A stretch of DNA of 64,000 nt from Aureobasidium sp. EXF-3400 (taxonomy: Eukaryota > Ascomycota > Dothideomycetes > Dothideales > Saccotheciaceae), in assembly GCA_024195585.1 (NCBI GenBank), contig SWBL01000234.1:1-64000 (forward strand). The letters run 5' to 3'. A program made the translations under genes and the position numbers. The notes under the pieces are model-generated. The model had not been told where the DNA came from. It made no database searches and saw only the letters and a list, made by a program, of their open reading frames with translations. Position 1 is the first letter of the stretch, and every line of letters starts with the position of its first letter. Of the stretch, positions 35,213 to 46,287 are shown piece by piece.

Positions 35213-37154
35213 ATGAAAGGATCACATGCTCTGGTATTTGCCAGTTTCATTCACACCTTCACATTAGCCCACGATGTAGGAGCAGAAGGATACTTTGACC
35301 CTAGCGATGGTGAAGCGTGGGAATTGAACTATGGTTATTATCCATATCGATCATATCAGACCACCAACCTTATCTCGCCAGAAATCAGGACTTTGGTTGA
35401 TTCGCCCGAGTGCCACGATGGCCGACATGTGTTTTTCACTCCTCGAGGATTCTCTGTTGCAGCACCTGGACCGATGATCGTGGACAGTCACGGCGAACTC
35501 ATTTGGGCAAAGAGTACAGAAGGACAGGCATACGACCTAAAAGTGCAGGAATACAAAGGCGATCAGTATTTGACATATTGGCAAGGTGACGACAGAGTTC
35601 GAGGCCATGGCGCTGGAGATTACTACATGGTATGCCCTGTCCAGCACGCCGACATCAACTACGCGCTAACATATCCAGCTCAATACCGGCTACCAAGAAG
35701 TACGCAAGATCTCGGCTCTCAACAGTCTGACAGCCGATCTTCACGAACTTGTCATTACGTCTCAAGGCACAGCGCTGCTCACTGTCTACGAGGTCTATCC
35801 ACATGATTTGAGCGAGCTCCGCAACTTCGACGAGTGGGAACAAGATCCACATTATATCTGGGACAGCCTCTTCCAAGAGATCGATATTGAGACCAACGAG
35901 CTTCTGTTCCAGTGGCGCGCATCAGACCATTATTCCATCAACGAAACCTTCAAGTCGATAGGAGGTGCAGGCACCCTCAATGAGCCTTTCGATTGGTATC
36001 ACATCAATTCAGTGGAAAAGGACGAGTTTGACAATTACCTGGTCTCCGCCCGCTACACTCACACCGTGACTTATATCAATGGTACTTCTGGAGACATCAT
36101 CTGGATCCTGGGTGGCAAGCGCAACATGTTCAAAGACCTCAATGACGGATTCGCCACAAATTTCGCGTGGCAGCACGATGCTCGATTACACTCGATTGAA
36201 GATTTTCCCGAACTATTACGCGAAGACATCGCGCTCCATGGAAGCAGTAAAGAGGTGGATGGTGTTACAAAGCAGCTCGTTACTCTCTTTGACAATAGCG
36301 GAGAAGATGTCGAACATACGCTTGACTCGTCTCGTGGACTTCTGCTTGAGATCACATATCCTTCCGCTCATTTGCCATTACCTCAGCATGACCTTGCTCA
36401 ACGTGATGCCGCCCAGACTCAGGACGACAGATACTTGGCAAAGATCGTTCGATCCTATGACCACCCTCAGGGCCCTCTGTCAACCAGTCAAGGATCGCTA
36501 CAAGTAATACCCTCTGAAGACGACAAGACAGATCCGAAGGTGTTCGTCGGCTATGGATACAATGCTCTTTTCTCCGAGTTCAATGCAGATGGCACTCTCT
36601 TGTGCGACAATCATTTCGCAACTAATTATTCATGGGGTACCGGCCAAGTCCAATCTTACCGTGCTTTCAAATTTTCCTGGACTGGTCGCCCTGTGGATCC
36701 TCCCACCGCAGTGCTCTCGACGGATGGCCAATTTTACGTCAGCTGGAATGGAGCCACTGAGGTCAGAGGATGGGTTTTGCAACATAGCCGTACGTTGTCT
36801 TCCGCCGAAAACGCCTGGAAGGACGTGCTCGACATTGAGAAATCCGGCTTCGAGACTGTCATTGATATCGAGAACGTCGATTTACTTCGATACATCCGAG
36901 TCAAGGCGGTTGACCAGGATGGTGTAATGTTGGGTGTGTCGAGAGAGATTGACATGGGCTGGAGCGCTGTTTTGGCAAGCTCTGTGCCCCAACTTAACGC
37001 CATTGACATGACGCCCATCAAACTGATCATGTTGATCTGCATCAACGTCACCATCGTATTTGTTATGTACGAGCTCTGCAGACGTCTCTTTACGTGGCGT
37101 CAGACTCGCAAATGGCGACAAAGAAGAGGCATCCGCTTGTTGTCTGATGCATAG
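35213..37154 (+). CDS. Arylsulfotransferase (ASST)-like membrane protein
   Basis: A fungal member of the arylsulfotransferase-like family (beta-propeller type). Its true substrate is not known, and many fungal members are only predicted enzymes. Exons are 35213-35629 and 35679-37154, joined across a 49-nt intron in phase 0, giving 630 residues. A signal peptide (HALVFASFIHTFTLAHDVGA) is followed by family-like segments: FFTPRGFSVAAPGPMIVDS, YLTYWQGDDRVRGHGAGDYY and FDWYHINSVEKDEFDNYLVS. A run of GDIIWILGGKRNMF and FAWQHDARL is also typical. One transmembrane segment near residues 586-609 (IKLIMLICINVTIVFVMYEL) and a basic tail predict a type I membrane protein facing the lumen or cell exterior. 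Confidence 0.85.
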
Positions 37155-38674
37155 AGAGGAGTCCCGAGGTTGTTTTTGATTTGTCATGTTGCATAGCGAT
37201 GCGCGCACATAGTGCTCTCTTTTGTTCGAAGTTGGGAGTTGGCCTGGCATATTTTCTCCCATTCATGAACCTTTATACGCGGATACCCCTTTTTTAGATC
37301 AAGCTGTTCAATACATTCTGTCGCATTCACTTTCCTTGGTTTGTTTATGCACCGAGTTGCTGCATCCGTGCTATCAGATCCTTCTACGACCTGCAATTTT
37401 TGTAACCTTCGGGCATCATTTCACCCCAGTCCGCTTTTGTATAACAATAGTGGCAGATATGGTTTTCTGATTCGACAGACTCCCACCATATCTTTAACCC
37501 ATCCCTGCGCATCACGCCGCATTTCGTACATGGACGCACAAGCTTTTCACAGTACAGAACCGGACGATGAGACTTCCAAGGTAGCTGTTCACGAAACCAT
37601 GTGTATATATAAATCCATCGAGCCATAATTGGCGTATTGCGATATGTCTCATCTGTCTCATAGCGTTCTCTGTGTCGCGCTCGACTTGTCGAAAGTATCC
37701 TGTTGCGATATTCTGGGTCTTCCATGTATCGGCGTCGTTTGTACAATGAGTTTTGCAGCAACTTTTCTGGGTCCGTCTTCAGTTTGAGATAAGCCTCTTC
37801 TGATGATATCTGATTGACACATGAAGAAGAGATGAGACGCAATGATTCCGTAGGCTGGACGAGGCATGCAGGTCGACTGACGAGTTACTAGATGGTAAAG
37901 AACATGATTTGGCTCGAATTGGTATGGACGTTGAAAAGCAGAGTCAACCAGAACGCGATGGCATTTACTGATATATGGCAGGGCAACTTCTTTTCTGCTA
38001 TTGTCAAAAATCGGCTACGGCTGATAATGATGGACTCACTTCTATTTTCTAGAATTATTTCTCGTACCAGAAAATCAGTCTCAGACCACGGCTTGTAGTG
38101 ATTGTAACTTCAAACGCTTCAAGACTTGGCATGTTCTGTTTCGCGTCCGCCGAAGCCGCAGCACTCCGGCGAGACGAAAGTGGCAATTCGATGCGTGACG
38201 ACTTTGATGACAAAACGGTTGGCCAGTATCTTGCGAAGAAGATTTTACTTTGTTTCTGGTCTTCCAATCTCCGGTACATCACAGAAACCAGTGACTAGCG
38301 AAGTGTCTTCCTTTTTGGGATACTCGATGTGTGCGTATTGGCTTCCTCCATGCTTTGGACCATCGCATTCCGAGAATCCCTTCGAATGTGAAAGAATGAC
38401 TTTGACATATGGCCATACCAAGCCGCTTCGCTAAACTAGCGACCGAAGGACCAATCGTCCGAAGCTCAGGGCTGAGTTGTCAAAGGAAGGGCGCGCCCTC
38501 CAGGCTCCAGAACAGTCACAGGCAGAGTAGGTACTCAACGGTAAGCAAAAGCCAATGATCTGACTCCCTTCTCTGTTTCGCTATTATCTGTCTGACCGTA
38601 CGCCCTACACTTTCCTCTTTCATGATTCTTGACAAGTTGTGATTTTTTTCTTTCCATCGTACGCCCTTGACAAC
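37155..38674. other. Largely intergenic upstream of the homeobox/zinc-finger gene
   Basis: 1.5 kb, holding only the doubtful minus-strand ORF at 37384-37842. The rest shows short unconvincing ORFs. It is presumably the promoter of the downstream transcription factor gene. Confidence 0.45.
37384..37842 (-). CDS. Possible small zinc-ribbon-like protein, start unresolved
   Basis: A minus-strand frame of about 150 codons with protein-like composition. It has a basic helical stretch (YLKLKTDPEKLLQNSLYKRR) and, near the C-terminus, paired cysteines CTKC and CHYC about 30 residues apart, suggesting a zinc ribbon. The end (KADWGEMMPEGYKNCRS) resembles unnamed fungal proteins. No ATG opens the frame; the 5' end begins at TTG, and no convincing upstream exon is found. 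It could be a real gene with a missing first exon, a decaying copy, or chance. Confidence 0.35.
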   Translation of the reverse strand: MRLISSSCVNQISSEEAYLKLKTDPEKLLQNSLYKRRRYMEDPEYRNRILSTSRARHRERYETDETYRNTPIMARWIYIYTWFREQLPWKSHRPVLYCEKLVRPCTKCGVMRRDGLKIWWESVESENHICHYCYTKADWGEMMPEGYKNCRS

Positions 38675-41605
38675 ATGTCGGCCTTGCAAGAAGAAGCCGA
38701 TCTTGGCGAGTTCTTCGACTTCCAGAATGCCGTCTCGGATGGCGGTAGCATGCAAACTAGTGGTGCCATCGCTGATCTAGATTGTATTTCTCATACCGCA
38801 GAGAGGTCAGCTCGTTAACAGGTTACTCATCTATAGTATTCTAATGTCAAGCTTAGCGACCTCTACAACGAGGCCAATCTTCCAATCTTCGAGAACGAGG
38901 CAACAGAAGCAGCAGAATACAGCAACTTCTCAAAATGGATTCCACGATTTATTCAGCCTGATGGGCCTTGTACCTACTGTCGAGATCGCAAGCTCAACTG
39001 CTTCCTCAGTTATGGAAAGGTCACCTGTACTGCTTGTGTAAGTAGCGCACCGACGTTTCACGCTTAAGCGTTTCGCTCATAACCTCGTGTAAAGGACACT
39101 CTTTTCAGACCGTGTAGCTTCGTCAAGCCTCATGGCCATAATGCATATGAGCCACCAGAGGGAGAGTCGTCGATGGGTCTCATCGACACCTTACATCCCA
39201 TTGGGGAGGATTGTCCTCAGGAACAGGGCAAGTTGACTGGTGTTCGATCACTCAAGTCCATGCCAGACAAGAAGTCCAACAGTCGCTTCTCAAAAGCTGC
39301 CGTGAAGGTTTTGAGAAATTGGTTGGATGAACACCCAGCCAATCCTTATCCCACTGAGGATGAGAAAGAACAATTGGGTCGCACAACTGGCCTTCGAATT
39401 GCACAGATCAACACTTGGCTTGCTAATGCTCGTCGCAGAGGCAAGGTTGGTGTCAAGAACAAGGCTACTTTGGACGGCTTACCGCACACAACCACTACTT
39501 CACTACCCCCTACAGCTGCTATCGGTATACCTGGTTCTACAGAGATCGAGATTAACAAGTGGTCAGACATGAACCCTCTGGAGCGATGGAAGCACTCGCC
39601 TCCTCAGAACGAACCTGCCCCCTTCAACGCTATCGCCGACGCTTTGGGCAGAGGTGATCTACCCGACTACGCAGAAGAGTCAAGCTCTCCGTCATCTTTG
39701 GGCTGGCAGGGTCTTGGTTCTAGTCGCGATGACTCGAGATCTTCGAACCGCAGAGCAGCATCTGTCACATCCTTGGAAAGGTCTACGTCCAACTCTGCTG
39801 CATCATCTGCGGCCTGGTCAGGCTCGCGCGATTCTTTCGGCTCGTACAGTTCATTCGGAAGCAGCCTCAATGGCAGAAAAGAACGTAGACGCCGCCGAAA
39901 GATGCCTGGACCTGTTCTTAAGAAGCCCTCAAACGACAAGAACGTCAAGAAAGACAGGATCTATCAATGTACATTCTGTACAGATACCTTCATCACTAAG
40001 TATGATTGGCAGAGGCACGAGAAGACATTGCATTTGTCTCTGGAGAAATGGATATGTTGCCCGTTGGGTCCTGAGACGCTAGATCCTGTCACAGGCAAGA
40101 CTATCTGCGCATATTGCTGTGCCCCAGAGCCAACGAAGGACCACATTGAATCACACAACCACCGACAATGCTTGGACAAAGGATTCGGGGGACGGACGTT
40201 CTACCGTAAGGACCACTTACGACAACATCTTCGACTTGTGCACGAATTGAAATTGCTGCCGCATATGGAAGACTGGAAGACAACTCTGTCCAACGTCAAC
40301 AGCAGATGTGGTTTCTGTAATGAGCGATTCAGCGTGTGGTCAGAACGCAACGATCATCTAGCTGCACACTTCAAGGAAGGAGCCAAGATGGGTGACTGGA
40401 AGGGCTGTCGAGGCCTGGACCCACCTATCGCTGCTCTTGTTAGCAGTGCCATGCCGCCCTATCTGATTGGTATTGAGACGAACTCAGTCAATCCATTCAC
40501 TGCCACACAACCAATGAAATGTATGACAGTCCAAACACACCTTGATGCTGGGGGCCCACCAACCACGTGCTGGGAAATCTTGACTGTACGGCTTGGGAAG
40601 TTCGCGAAGGAGCAGACAGACAAAGGCGTCATCTTGACCGACGAGATGTTACAGACCCAGGCGAGACGTATCCTTTACGATTCCGATGACGCTTGGGACA
40701 ATACTGCAGCCGATAATCCTGAATGGCTCGACCTGTTCAAACGAGCTCATGCGCTCGACTACATTCCAAGCGAGGTGTCAGGCATAGGCAAGAACATTCC
40801 CGAAGACCTCGAGATCTATACAGATCTTGGTATGAGGATTCCGTTCAGCGTCCAAGTTGCTCGTGGCATGTCAGTCGACTACCCACCAGCTGGTCTACCA
40901 ACATCAGATGAGCTTTACAGCTCAAACTTGACGCAAGGACAAGCCGCGGTTGCCGAAGGGCTCACTGCACACCGCGCCCACAACACAGCCACCTCGAGCA
41001 GGTCATCCATGTCGCAGCCGACACCACAATATGGCTCTAACTTCGCTACACCAGCGACTTGTCAAAGCCATGGCTCGACGCCGCTGCAACTAGACACACC
41101 TCAAGACATGAACGCAAACAACTGCTTTGATGCAGATATCGAAGCCATGTTGGCAGAAGCTGGCTACCAGCCAGCCCCTCAAGCCAGTGCGGGCGACCTC
41201 GCTCGGCAACAGAACGCAGAATTGGCTCAGAAGCACGGACTAGATTCTTCTCTTACACCAGAAAGAGCTCAACAGCAATTAGCTGAGCTGAATGCCGCTA
41301 TGGCTGTGCTCACCGAACAGGCAGTCATGTGCGATGCACCACTCTCTGGGCACTCATCGAGTACAATGGACTACACAAACTTGAGCATGGAAGCCGAACT
41401 TTCGGATTTCATAAACTCGACGACCACATCGACCAACGACAATTTGTTTGCGACTACTTGGGATAGCAAAGATCAGTTTGGATATGAACATACTTTTACC
41501 ACTGCGGGAGAAGAGGCTGGGATGATGGCGACGGATATGACGATGCAAGATTTGGACATGAATGATGTGCAATTTGGCGATATGGATTTTGGTTTGGGCT
41601 TTTAG
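38675..41605 (+). CDS. Transcription factor with Zn2Cys6-like, TALE homeobox and C2H2 zinc-finger domains
   Basis: Exons are 38675-38805, 38857-39037 and 39095-41605, with introns of 51 and 57 nt, giving 940 residues. Three DNA-binding domain types follow one another. First, a cysteine cluster with C82, C85, C92, C101, C104 and C111 (spacing CX2CX6CX8CX2CX6C), the Zn(II)2Cys6 pattern. Second, a TALE/KN-type homeodomain at about residues 161-220, with PANPYPTEDEKEQL and INTWLANARRRGK. Third, C2H2 fingers from about residue 395 (YQCTFCTDTFITKYDWQRH and CGFCNERFSVWSERNDHLAA), plus degenerate ones between. The cysteine cluster spans the second and third exons, so the splice joint (CTAC|DTLF) is needed to complete it. 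The C-terminus is acidic and Met/Asp-rich, like an activation region. Homeobox plus C2H2 proteins are known in fungi; target genes are unknown. Confidence 0.9.
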
Positions 41606-41824
41606 TGATGAGGAAGTATAGAAAAGTAATACAATTTGAGTTCAGGTTTTCTCCGATATGATCGCTCTTGCTTCTTTCAGCTTGTTGCATCTATGATATC
41701 TTGGCGTAAGTATGGTGCATGACCGTCAGCCAGCTTCAACCGTTGATCCTGCCTCATTTCACAACCACCAAGTCAACAGTGTGACAGTATTGAGTTATTG
41801 CCAAAACCGATGAGAACTATCAAC

Positions 41825-42362
41825 ATGAGCCTCTTTGCATTGTTCTGCACAGTGAACATCCCCGTTGAGGTGAGTCTTCGGACCTCTTTCGCCGCTAATT
41901 AATGCTCATCGGACGGTACAGAGGATCGACTACTTCTTGGAGCAAACATACCACAACAGTAGCAAAATGAACGGTCAACCATATCTTCTGCTTGTCTCAT
42001 CGCTTGATGAACTTGTTCACGCCAAACAACTTGACGCAACACAGCCTCCGATCAGTCCTTTCCAGTCTTCATTCATCGGCAAATCTATCAAAAACGTGGC
42101 GAACGCACTACACTCGACGGCTAAAGGCACATTATCTGACACCATAGATCCCGATCTTTTCGCCATCCTAGATGAGAGATCTCTGTCTGAAGACTCCGGT
42201 CTTATCGTACAAATCAAAGATGGCGAGGTGGATTCTGCACGCGTGCATTTTGATACGATCAATTCGGAATTGATCCGGGTACAAATCATTACTTGCGATA
42301 TCAAAGAGACCCAAGAGCGTGTGGGAGAAGATGGGGTGTTTAGGGTTAATCCGCCGCAGTAG
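41825..42362 (+). CDS. Small conserved protein of unknown function
   Basis: Two exons, 41825-41869 and 41922-42362, joined across a 52-nt intron (GTGAGT...ACAG) in phase 0, give 161 residues. The sequence runs from MSLFALFCTVNIPVERIDYF through PYLLLVSSLDELVHAKQL to DPDLFAILDERSLSEDSGLI and then VQIKDGEVDSARVHFDTI. A run of alternating hydrophobic residues suggests a small alpha/beta fold. It resembles the short DUF6924-like proteins of fungi, but I am not certain of that family. It follows the transcription factor gene by 219 bases on the same strand. Confidence 0.65.
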
Positions 42363-42710
42363 AGTAGGAAGGGAGGGCCTGCACCGAGGAAGAAGTTGGG
42401 CTAGCAAGTCGTATTGGGTGTCGCCTGATTTGCCCTGTAATTGTCTTTGCTGGCTGTGACGATGCACAATAGTTCTGCAAAGCAATGCGATGTTCGTTGA
42501 GAGTTGCCTTCACGTCAATCGTCGATGAGAGAAGCTTTGCTCTGAACACAACTGTGCATTTTTATAGCTAGTTGTCGCTCTGAGCTATGGTGAGAGGAGG
42601 GCGATAGGATGTCCAAAATTTAGTCAAAGTTCATGCAGAGAGACAACACAAGCGCACATATCCCTGACATCTCATAGGTTTATCAAACCAGTACTTGCCA
42701 TGCCCACGCC
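42363..42710. other. Short intergenic, convergent
   Basis: About 350 bases between convergent genes. It contains one copy (42548-42568) of a 21-nt sequence that recurs at 46089-46109 with one mismatch. I see nothing else. Confidence 0.5.
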
Positions 42711-44438
42711 TCACTGCAACTTGCCAACCTCATGATGCTGGGTCTCAACATCGTTCATAGGTCCAACTTTGCTACTTACCTTCTCAGCAACAACATCCTG
42801 CTCTTCCGCTTTGTGAACTTCTTCGTTCTCTCTTTCGATGTACTTCTGAGGCCTCTTGCTAGAGATGGCGTCTTTATCCCTAAAGACAAGCAAACTTGGG
42901 TCAGATCTGAAGTACTCGTCTAAGTCTTCAAGGGTCCGAGAACTTGTTTCTGGGTAGAGCAGGAAGATAACAGGCAGGAAGAGGGCGTTAGTTGCTACCC
43001 AGATTGGCCAGAACTTCCAGCCCAGATTTTGGAAACCAATAGGAGTGATCTCAACAATGACAAAGTTCGTGATCCAGTTCGTAGCAGTGGCCACAGCTGC
43101 ACCCTTCGTGCGCATCGGCAAACTGTTGATTTCTGCCAAAGTCAGTCTATGTTTGCCATTAGGAATAACTCGTAACTTACCAGCAGGATATAGCCAAGGC
43201 ACGCCAAGCATGCCTACTGCAAAGGCGATGTTGTAGAAGAAGAAAAAGAAGATAGCCGCCTTAGCACATGCAGTAACCCCGTTGGCAATGGCATACTTGA
43301 GAAGGATAGAGATGCAGAGGAAAGCGATGAGCTGCAGAAAGGTGGAGATCATCATCAGGGACCGGCGGCCCAGGCGTTCGACGAAGAGAACTGCAACTCC
43401 CGCAAAAATGAAGTAAGAGACCGCATTACAAGCGGACAGAAGGCGAGCCATGGAATTGCTCAGTCCAACGTACACGATAAGTACTGTCGGTTGATAGTAG
43501 CTCATTATATTAATTCCACCGAATTGCTGCATGAATTGTGTCCCAGCTCCAAGAAGCAGGCGGCGAACATTTTTTGTCCCATCTTGGGTACGGCCGCGCA
43601 AGAGGTCGCTCCACCTGATTGCATGTTCACGTTCGTACTGAACGCCGTATGAGATCTCTTGGTACTGCGCTATGACATAAGCGTGATCAACAGGCTTGTC
43701 CTCGAGATCGGCTAGAATCTGGGTAGCCTCGCTGTCTTGATCATGCGCAATGAGCCAACGCGGTGATTCGGGAAGCCAGGGGACTGTGGCGAACAGGACG
43801 AAGATGAAGATGAACTGCAGGGCTAGCGGTAGCCTCCATTGAACTGAGCCCGGTACGAAGCTCAGGCCATAGTTGATCCAGTTGACAACCATGAAGCCTC
43901 CGACGTTGGTCATCATCTCCAAGATGACGAGTTTTCCTCTGAGCTTTGCAGGAGCTGTCTCAGTCTGCCAGATCGGTGCTGTTGCTGTATTGATGCCGTT
44001 GCCAATGCCTAAGATCACACGTCCAACGAACATCTGTGCTAGGCTGAACGAGCTGGTCTTGAGAATAACGCCGACGGACATTATCGCGGTGCCGATTATG
44101 ATAGTCTTCTTCCGTCCTAGTCTTTCACCGATGGTGAAGGCCACAATCGCACCGATGAAGCAACCCACGTCGTATATAGCAGCGAGAGTTGATAGAACCT
44201 TGGTCCTGGAAGGTCCTACAAGATCGTGTAACTTGAGAAAGTTGTCGCTTACAACAACGCCAGAGAAGACACCCTAGTTTGAAGGAGTGGTTAGCTAAGC
44301 TGGCTCCCGGTGACCAGGCCTTTCACTTACCTGGTCATATCCAAAAAGCGTCATGTCCGTCGCACAAGCAACAGTGATCCAGAAAACGAGCCATCCTCCC
44401 TTGAAGCCAAAATACCTCTGCTTAGGAGCAAGCGACAT
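42711..44438 (-). CDS. MFS sugar transporter
   Basis: A plasma-membrane proton-linked sugar transporter of the major facilitator superfamily, 12 membrane segments. Exons are 44438-44331, 44273-43181 and 43132-42711, with introns of 57 and 48 nt, giving 540 residues. The family signatures are present: GRVILGIGNGINTATAPIWQ, TETAPAKLRGKLV, PESPRWL, and QFGGINIMSYY. After the second intron the joint restores YPAEINSLPMRTKGAAVATA, the typical loop after helix 10. The cytosolic tail is acidic and Glu/Lys-rich. The exact substrate cannot be read from the sequence; a hexose or disaccharide permease is likely. Confidence 0.95.
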
Positions 44439-46287
44439 AGCGTACGAGTGTCAAATGGAATAACAAAGACTTGACTGTACAGAAGTGTAAGTCGGAAGTA
44501 CGCTGCCATTCTCGCGGTCGAAAGGAGCACTTCTTATACCTAGCTGCAGTCCCAACCACCTCTCGAGGCTGGTCGGAACCATGATGAGTTGCTGAGGAAC
44601 CGGCATACCTTTTCAAGAACTACCATTCTGCCTAAAAGACATCGGTCTTGCATGCCGCAGGTTGAAACGACCTCCATCCCACAAGTACCTCCGCTGAGAA
44701 GGCCGTTGAAGCACGGTATACGCTACCTCGAGATGATCCGACGAAAATAAACTTCTTCATTATGTCGAGGTCGCCTTGTATATTCGTCCGGACATCCAAG
44801 AACCACAACTTAGAGCGTGTACCAATTCCAGTCAGTATCTAGTAGGAACAAACAGCCTTGGACAATGGTGCAGATTCCTTGGGCGGAGAAATCAACCGGA
44901 TCAGCTTGATGCAGCTGAATCAAGAAATGGTCATGTGGTGTGATCCTTCGTGAACGGCTATTGGCGACGGTAACACAGCATCCTTACCAGGTCTGCGGAT
45001 CTGCAGTCTTGACCAACGCGACAGTTCCGCGTGCATTCCCGCAGAGGATGCTTGGCAACATGCCTGACAGCAGCCCTTCAACTCATGGAGGGCTCGATCT
45101 GGAGGTGTGATAGGATGGCTCTGTATAGTTGCGATTGCATTGTCATGGAAATAATGACAGCACCACAGGGTCTTGTTGCCAATGGGATGAACGATCGTGG
45201 TGGTCGATGAGATAGATCGGCTGGAATACGCGCGAGAAATGCCGAAGATTTGGCAAAATCGCGGGCAAACTTCTAGTAGACTGGTCATGCTCAAGGCCAG
45301 ACATAACTCCCACTTCTTGCAAGCATTACGAAGTGACAGTAGAACCACGCGACTCTTGATACGTGCTGGTCTTCGTGTAGGCAAGCTATGAATCATCATG
45401 CAGTCGCATTCACAACTACAAGTGGTAGAAGGTCGACAACTGTGTTTGCATACAAGTGGGTTAATGGAGAAAGGTTCTGTGAGTGAGAGCCCAATCCATT
45501 CTGTGCAATGGATTGGAAACAAATCTTATGAGGAACATTGCCGTCTTCTCATGACTACCTTCTCTCCTAACTCGAATGTCGAGCGACACGTATGGCACAC
45601 CTCTGCTGCCTCTACTTACTGGTCATATAAATGGCAAGTTGCATGTAAACAACATGCAAGAGTCAAAAGGCCCCTCTCTAAGCAGGTGGCTTTGGGGGAT
45701 GTTCGTTCACTCATCTTTCTTCTTTTTCTCTCTTGTGTTTCTTCTTTTGTTCTCGCCCTTGTGCCTACTACCTGCACACTTCTCAGAGTTTGTCGGCTCG
45801 GTCACAAAGTAATTGTTGTAGTTGTTGCTGAAAGACAGTGAGATAGAGTTGAACGGGAGATGGTTGGCTGAAAGCGATGATAGAAGACCTCACCAAGCAC
45901 AGTCACAGATTTGACATGCGTCGCACAAGGAACGATGGCTGACTGTGAGCAGCATGTAGCCTCTCCGTGTGCTAGGGACAGTCACAGTGTAGCTGTAGAA
46001 ATGCATGATGCTTTTAAGAAGAATGTGGTTTCTCACAGAAAGAACCGCATTACAGGCTGTCTCGATGGCTAGCCTTACATTCAGACTGCAACTGTGCATT
46101 TTGATAGCTTATAAAACCCCTTGTACCTCGGGATGGAGAAGGGGTTGGTTGCGAAATTGTGGCTGTCTACAGCACACGGGGAGGAGAGAGAGCAGGGTCT
46201 ATACCAGACGGAAGGACTGAGATGCAACTATGTTCTTGATGGCTTCTATGTTTGCAATTGTATATATGTTCAGAACAAGTCAACCCC
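44439..46287. other. Intergenic, 1.85 kb
   Basis: Upstream of the sugar transporter gene and downstream of his7. It holds a strong hairpin (CCAATCCATT/AATGGATTGG, 45491-45516) and one copy of a 21-nt repeat (46089-46109). The 200-codon minus-strand frame at 45522-44920 begins at TTG and has no recognised content, so it is not called. Confidence 0.45.
45491..45516. repeat. Inverted repeat, 10-bp stem
   Basis: A perfect 10-bp inverted repeat, CCAATCCATT at 45491-45500 and AATGGATTGG at 45507-45516, around a 6-base loop. Both arms carry a CCAAT-like core. It lies in a long gene-free region, so it could be a regulatory site or a chance palindrome. Confidence 0.6.

Noticed and set aside
44920..45522. 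200-codon minus-strand ORF between the sugar transporter and his7
   Set aside because: It starts at TTG, has no recognisable domain, is Cys/Ser/Arg-rich in a patternless way, and has no splice structure.
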